Assembly: GCF_900101745.1 (NCBI RefSeq)
Contig: NZ_FNAD01000011.1
Span: 124,001 to 188,000 of the forward strand
DNA from: Glycomyces harbinensis
GTDB lineage: Bacteria; Actinomycetota; Actinomycetes; Mycobacteriales; Micromonosporaceae
DNA length: 64,000 nt
Reading direction: 5' to 3'
Shown: piece after piece, positions 60,560 through 64,000 of the stretch
Layout of the letters: each line of letters begins with the position of its first letter
Numbering within the stretch: the first letter of the stretch is position 1
Made by a program: the position numbers and the translations under genes
The notes under the pieces: model-generated
What the model was told of the DNA's origin: nothing
The model's input: the letters and a program-made list of their open reading frames with translations, nothing else
The model's database searches: none

Positions 60560-61198
60560 ATGACCTCTCCACGCGCCGCGGGCGCCCTCCTCGTCCTCTC
60601 CCCCATCGGCATCCTCTTCGGCTGGTCGTGCATGCGCCTCATGGGCGAGGTCGGCGATGAACCCTTGTGGACCATCGGCCATCTCGTCTGGCTCCCCGCC
60701 TATGTCGCGCTCACGCTGGGGCTCGTCGGGATGTACCGGCTCATCGAATCCCCCTCGCCCGGCGGCCGCCTGCTCGCCGGATCCGGCCTCGTCCTGACGG
60801 TGCTCGGGGGTGCGGCCGTCTCCACTCAGATGGCCGTCGACCTGGTGGTCGGGTTCGCGACCGCGAACCGGCAGGACATGAGCGACATGTTCGACGCGGT
60901 CCAGGGCACGCCGGGCGTCGAACTCACCGTCTATGCGGTCGACCCGAGCCTGCTGTACGTCGGCATGCTGGTGCTGGCGGTCCACGCGGCGGTCCGGGGC
61001 CGCATCCCCGGTCTCAGCGGGGGGCTCGTCGCGGTGGCCGTCGTGATCGCGGGTCTGGACCAGGCGCTCGGCTTCCCGATGAAGCTGGGCATGGCGAGCG
61101 CGCTGGTCCTGTTGCTCGTGGCGATGGTGCTGACGCGCCGGCAGCTCATCGCGGACGGAAAACCGGCGGGCCGGGACGCCCCTGCGGCAGTACGGTAG
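60560..61198 (+). CDS. Small polytopic membrane protein controlled by ArsR
   Basis: 212 residues, about six membrane helices (for example about 5-25, 38-58, 72-95, 120-140, 148-165, 170-190). The loops carry FGWSCMRLMGEVGDEPLWTIGH near the start. No known transporter motif. The likely leaderless ATG at 60560 is 6 bases after a -10 box. Opposite in direction to the ArsR gene. Function unknown; possible stress or quinone/lipid-linked role cannot be judged from sequence. Confidence 0.85.
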   Translation: MTSPRAAGALLVLSPIGILFGWSCMRLMGEVGDEPLWTIGHLVWLPAYVALTLGLVGMYRLIESPSPGGRLLAGSGLVLTVLGGAAVSTQMAVDLVVGFATANRQDMSDMFDAVQGTPGVELTVYAVDPSLLYVGMLVLAVHAAVRGRIPGLSGGLVAVAVVIAGLDQALGFPMKLGMASALVLLLVAMVLTRRQLIADGKPAGRDAPAAVR

Positions 61199-61256
61199 CG
61201 GTTCGGCCGGTGCGAGGCCCGCACCGGCCCGACCGCCGCGAAACAGGGAGCCGACG

Positions 61257-62231
61257 TTGCCCATCAGATTCGTACTCGACTGCGACACCGGCTCGGACGA
61301 CGCGATCGCGATCCTCGCGGCCGCATCGCATCCCGAACTGGAGGCGGTCGCGATCACGACGGTCGGCGGCAACGTCGCCCTCGAGCACGTCACCGCGAAC
61401 ACCCTGAGCGTGCTCGACCTCGTCGGCGCGGCGGTCCCCGTCTACGCGGGGGCCGACCGGCCGTTCCTGCGGCCCGACCTGCCGATCCCGCGCGACGTGC
61501 TCAACAAGGACGGCGAGTTCCAGCTGGCGCGCCTCGGCTTCCCCGAGCCGGTCTCGACCGCCCGGGCCGAGAACGCCGTCGACTTCCTCACCGCGTTCTT
61601 CCTCGACGACGCGAACGCCGACGTGACGCTGGTGGCGACCGGGCCGCTGACGAACCTCGCGGTCGCGGTCACGGCCGAGCCGCGGCTGGCCGGGCGCATC
61701 CCCCGGCTCGTGGTCATGGGCGGGGCGCACGCAAACGGGAACGTCACGGCGGCGGCCGAGTTCAACTTCTGGGCCGATCCCGAAGCGGCCGAAGTGGTCT
61801 TGAGCGCCGGCATCCCCGAGGTGGTCATCGTCCCGCTCGACGCGACGCACTCCGCGCCGCTGACCGAGCGCGACTGCGCCGAGTTCGACGCGATCGGCTC
61901 GCCCGCCGCCGCAGGGGCGGCGATGCTCCTGCGCCACCGGCTCGCGCACGACCAGGCCGCGGCGGTCACGGCGTCCTCGCCGGTCCACGACCCGATGTGC
62001 GTGGCCTACCTGGTGCGCCCGGACCTGTTCACCGAGAGCGTGCGGGCGTTCGCGAGCGTCGAGACCACCGGGGACCGCACCGTCGGCGAACTCCTGGTCG
62101 ACACGCGGCCCTGGTGCCCCGAACCGCCGAACGCGACCGTCGCGCTGCGCGCCTCGGTCGAGGTCTACCGCGAGTTCCTGCGGACCGCGTTCGAAGCGGC
62201 AGATCGGGACGCACCGCGCAAATCAGCCTGA
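61257..62231 (+). CDS. Inosine/uridine-type nucleoside hydrolase
   Basis: Hydrolyses ribonucleosides to ribose and base; cytosolic salvage. 324 residues. The calcium-binding aspartate cluster is DCDTGSDDA at residues 8-16 (more often DTDPGxDDA), followed by VATGPLTNLAVAV, VVMGGAHANGNVTAAAEFNFWADPEAA and a C-terminal HDPMCVAYLV with the conserved aspartate. TTG at 61257 has AGGGAG 6 bases upstream. 58 bases after the membrane gene; cotranscription possible. Exact base specificity is unknown. Confidence 0.93.
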   Translation: MPIRFVLDCDTGSDDAIAILAAASHPELEAVAITTVGGNVALEHVTANTLSVLDLVGAAVPVYAGADRPFLRPDLPIPRDVLNKDGEFQLARLGFPEPVSTARAENAVDFLTAFFLDDANADVTLVATGPLTNLAVAVTAEPRLAGRIPRLVVMGGAHANGNVTAAAEFNFWADPEAAEVVLSAGIPEVVIVPLDATHSAPLTERDCAEFDAIGSPAAAGAAMLLRHRLAHDQAAAVTASSPVHDPMCVAYLVRPDLFTESVRAFASVETTGDRTVGELLVDTRPWCPEPPNATVALRASVEVYREFLRTAFEAADRDAPRKSA

Positions 62232-62394
62232 AATGCGAAGCGGCGGAGGGAAAGTCGCCGCCGTTTCGTTGAAATCGCCGCCGTCCGCACCTCCCGGTGA
62301 CCGTTCGAACACGGCATACTGAAGCGATCCACATGGGACCCCCATGGCGACACGGCGGTTCCGGCCGCCGGGACCCGCGGCGAAGGACGGCACC

Positions 62395-62943
62395 GTGCAA
62401 CTCGAACCCCTCATCACCGCGGGACTGGCGTTCTTCGGCACGGTACTGGCCGTGGCGGCGGGCCTCTGGCAGTGGCGGCGCACCCGGGCCCGCGAGGCGG
62501 GCGACATGTTCCGGACCCGGCGCGTCGAAGCGCTGCAAGAGGTCTGGACCGCGCTCACGGACATGGAGGAGCGGCTGCGGACCCAGGTGATGCAGGGCGA
62601 CCCCGACAACCAGATGGCGTCGCTCCAGTACCAGGACCAGATCGCGCGCATCAACATGCTGCTGCTTCGGCAGTCGCCGTTCCTCCTCGAAGACGAGCAG
62701 GATCTCGCGCAGCGGTACGTGTACCGCCTCATCGAAATCAACACGATGATCCGCGTCGGCCCCCAGGACCGCGCGCTGGAGGACGCGACGGCGATGGGCC
62801 GCGGCGACTCCGGCTGGTGGAACACCACGCAGCAGCAACCCCCGCAGGCGAGCGTCGTCGCCTACGCCGCCACCGATCTCCAGCGCCTGCGCAGGGAGTT
62901 CGGCGGCCGGTACTCGGCGGTGGTGCAGGGCCTGACGCCTTGA
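62395..62943 (+). CDS. Single-pass membrane protein of unknown function
   Basis: 182 residues from the GTG at 62395, which has AAGGA about 8 bases upstream; an ATG at 62344 is an alternative with no ribosome site. One membrane helix at about 6-26 (ITAGLAFFGTVLAVAAGLW) is followed by a charged helical cytosolic part (RRVEALQEVWTALTDMEERLRTQV). No family recognised. Its stop is 3 bases from the convergent EamA gene. Confidence 0.75.
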   Translation: MQLEPLITAGLAFFGTVLAVAAGLWQWRRTRAREAGDMFRTRRVEALQEVWTALTDMEERLRTQVMQGDPDNQMASLQYQDQIARINMLLLRQSPFLLEDEQDLAQRYVYRLIEINTMIRVGPQDRALEDATAMGRGDSGWWNTTQQQPPQASVVAYAATDLQRLRREFGGRYSAVVQGLTP

Positions 62944-62946
62944 GGC

Positions 62947-63798
62947 TCAGGGCAGCGCGAGGAGGCCGACCGCCAGCGCGGCCGCGCCGAGGCCGATGAG
63001 CTGGCCGCGGTGGAGGCGCTCGCCCAGGACTCGGCGGGCGAGCAGGACGGTGCCGGCCGGGTAGAGGGCCACGATGACGGCGACGACGGCGAGGTCGCCG
63101 CTGCGGGCGGCGAGCAGGAACAGCAGGTTCGCGATCGAGTCGAGGGCGCCCGCGGTCGCCGAGAGGGCGTAGGCGGGCCGTTCGGGCCCGAGCCTGCGGT
63201 GCCACAGCGCGGCGGCGGTCAGGGTGATCGCCGAGGCGACCGTCCGGCCGACGATCAGGGGCGCCACGCCGCTGTCGGCGGGCGCCTGGTGCAGGAAGAC
63301 CAGTTGCAGGGCGATGGCCGCGCCCGCGCCGAACGCGAGCAGCAGCGCCGTCCGGGAGGCCCGGGAGGACCGCGCGCCGGGACCGGCGCCGGCTGGACCC
63401 GCGCTGACGAGCACCACCGCGACCAGTGCGAGCGGCAGGCCGACCATCCCGGCCGCGGCCAGGTGCTCGCCCTGGAGCAGGCCGACGCCGACCGGCAGGG
63501 CGGCGGAGACGAGTGCTGTGACCGGCGAGAGCACGTTCATCGGGCCGATCGCGAGGGTCCGGTAGAGCAGCACGAACGCGGCGGCCGAGGCGAGGCCCGA
63601 GGCCGCGCCCCAGGCCAGGGCCCCCGGGCTGAACGACGCGCCCAGGAGCGGCCACAGCAGCAGTTCGACCCCGAGGCTGGCGGGCGCCGCGATCATCACC
63701 GTGCGCAGCACGTGGGCCTTGCGCGCGCCGAGGCCGCCGAGGAAGTCGGCGCACCCGTAGGCGAGCGAGCTGCCCAGGGCCAGCACCAGTGCGATCAC
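62947..63798 (-). CDS. EamA/DMT superfamily transporter
   Basis: 283 residues, about ten membrane helices in two EamA repeats (SLAYGCADFLGGLGARKAHVL opens the first; GALDSIANLLFLLAARSGDLAVVAVIVALYPAGTVLLARRVLGERL in the second is the diagnostic region). GTG at 63798 has GGAGG 5 bases upstream. Substrate unknown. Divergent from an XRE regulator, a common arrangement in which the regulator controls the exporter. Confidence 0.92.
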   Translation of the reverse strand: MIALVLALGSSLAYGCADFLGGLGARKAHVLRTVMIAAPASLGVELLLWPLLGASFSPGALAWGAASGLASAAAFVLLYRTLAIGPMNVLSPVTALVSAALPVGVGLLQGEHLAAAGMVGLPLALVAVVLVSAGPAGAGPGARSSRASRTALLLAFGAGAAIALQLVFLHQAPADSGVAPLIVGRTVASAITLTAAALWHRRLGPERPAYALSATAGALDSIANLLFLLAARSGDLAVVAVIVALYPAGTVLLARRVLGERLHRGQLIGLGAAALAVGLLALP

Positions 63799-63909
63799 CG
63801 CAACCTCCGAGTATCATCAGAACGACCGAGTTAGATACTAGACCGACCGTCGTGGTTCATCAAACCGACCGCACGGTCGTTGCGGGTGATCCCGTCGACA
63901 GGAGGGCGC
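63799..63909. promoter_or_regulatory. Divergent EamA/XRE control region with repeated ACCGACCG-like motifs
   Basis: This 111-base gap contains ACCGACCGTCGTGG and, 25 bases on, the inverted repeat GACCG-CA-CGGTC (about 63866-63877), with AACGACCGAG near 63821. The recurring GACCG half-site suggests binding sites for the XRE protein. Confidence 0.5.
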
Positions 63910-64000
63910 ATGGCCGAGTCCGAAGGGGCGCTGCGGACGGTCGCGCACAACGTCAAGGCGGCCCGCACGCGCGCGGGACTGTCGCTCGACGAGTTGGGCC
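63910..64000 (+). CDS. XRE family regulator, N-terminal part; gene runs off the window
   Basis: The first 30 codons are visible. After ALRTVAHNVKAARTRAGLSLDELG comes the window end; the spacing matches the first two helices of a Cro/CI-type HTH. ATG at 63910 has AGGAGG 4 bases upstream. Actinobacterial proteins of this type often end in a cupin domain and sit next to EamA transporters; whether that holds here cannot be seen. Confidence 0.82.
   Translation, partial: MAESEGALRTVAHNVKAARTRAGLSLDELG

Overview
The window is a gene-dense, roughly 70% GC stretch of an actinobacterial chromosome. It has frequent GTG and TTG starts, many 4-8 base start/stop overlaps and GC-rich bidirectional terminators. 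Gene order matches known actinobacterial synteny: der-cmk-rluB-scpB-scpA-parA-ald, then NUDIX-pyrG-mctB-steA-recN-nadK-tlyA-(Rv1693/1692/1691-like)-tyrS, then terC-uvrB-coaE-rpsA-polA-pdtaR. The same blocks occur at Rv1626-Rv1713 of Mycobacterium tuberculosis and partly in Streptomyces. The SteA/SteB (MctB) pair and the general layout suggest a Streptomyces-, Micromonospora- or Glycomyces-like actinomycete. The genus is an inference and cannot be fixed from sequence reading alone. I saw no rRNA, tRNA, insertion sequence, prophage or CRISPR array.

Region by region. 1-6.1 kb: chromosome segregation and translation housekeeping on the minus strand (der, cmk, yccF, rluB, scpB, scpA, parA, ald). 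6.3-9.1 kb: a NUDIX gene and a TetR gene, divergent from an MFS exporter across a perfect 24-bp palindrome. 9.2-21.8 kb: pyrG, then a tightly packed envelope block (membrane protein with a phosphatase-like ectodomain, GT4 glycosyltransferase, MurJ-family flippase, WecA/MraY-like transferase, MctB/SteB, SteA), then recN and nadK. 22-26.3 kb: a Tat-exported cholesterol oxidase inserted between nadK and tlyA, two small conserved proteins and two tandem SCP2-type proteins. 26.3-33 kb: HAD phosphatase, a large Arg/Asp/Gly-repeat protein with a TPR core and an acidic tail, tyrS, and an RNB ribonuclease carrying two dsRNA-binding domains. 33-39.6 kb: a sugar-catabolic cluster (cupin, PmoA-family, Gfo/Idh/MocA, GH3) with a divergent LacI regulator. 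39.6-54.9 kb: bioB, an NlpC/P60-like protein that has lost its catalytic cysteine, terC behind a probable yybP-ykoY manganese riboswitch, uvrB, two unknown genes, coaE-GrpB, rpsA, polA and pdtaR. 55-64 kb: a glutathionyl-hydroquinone-reductase-like protein, paired membrane-anchored paralogues, a PQQ-propeller-like protein, an ArsR regulator divergent from an apparently leaderless membrane gene, a nucleoside hydrolase, an EamA transporter and the start of an XRE regulator.

The strongest leads for new biology are four. The first is the low-complexity RDD/RGG protein at 27350-29731. The second is the RNB ribonuclease with tandem dsRBDs at 31052-32953, one gene (tyrS) away from it. The third is the translationally coupled envelope block at 10959-18997, which looks like a complete lipid-linked saccharide module (transferase, flippase, glycosyltransferase, ectoenzyme) attached to the SteA/SteB division proteins. 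The fourth is the NlpC/P60 pseudoenzyme at 40904-41839.
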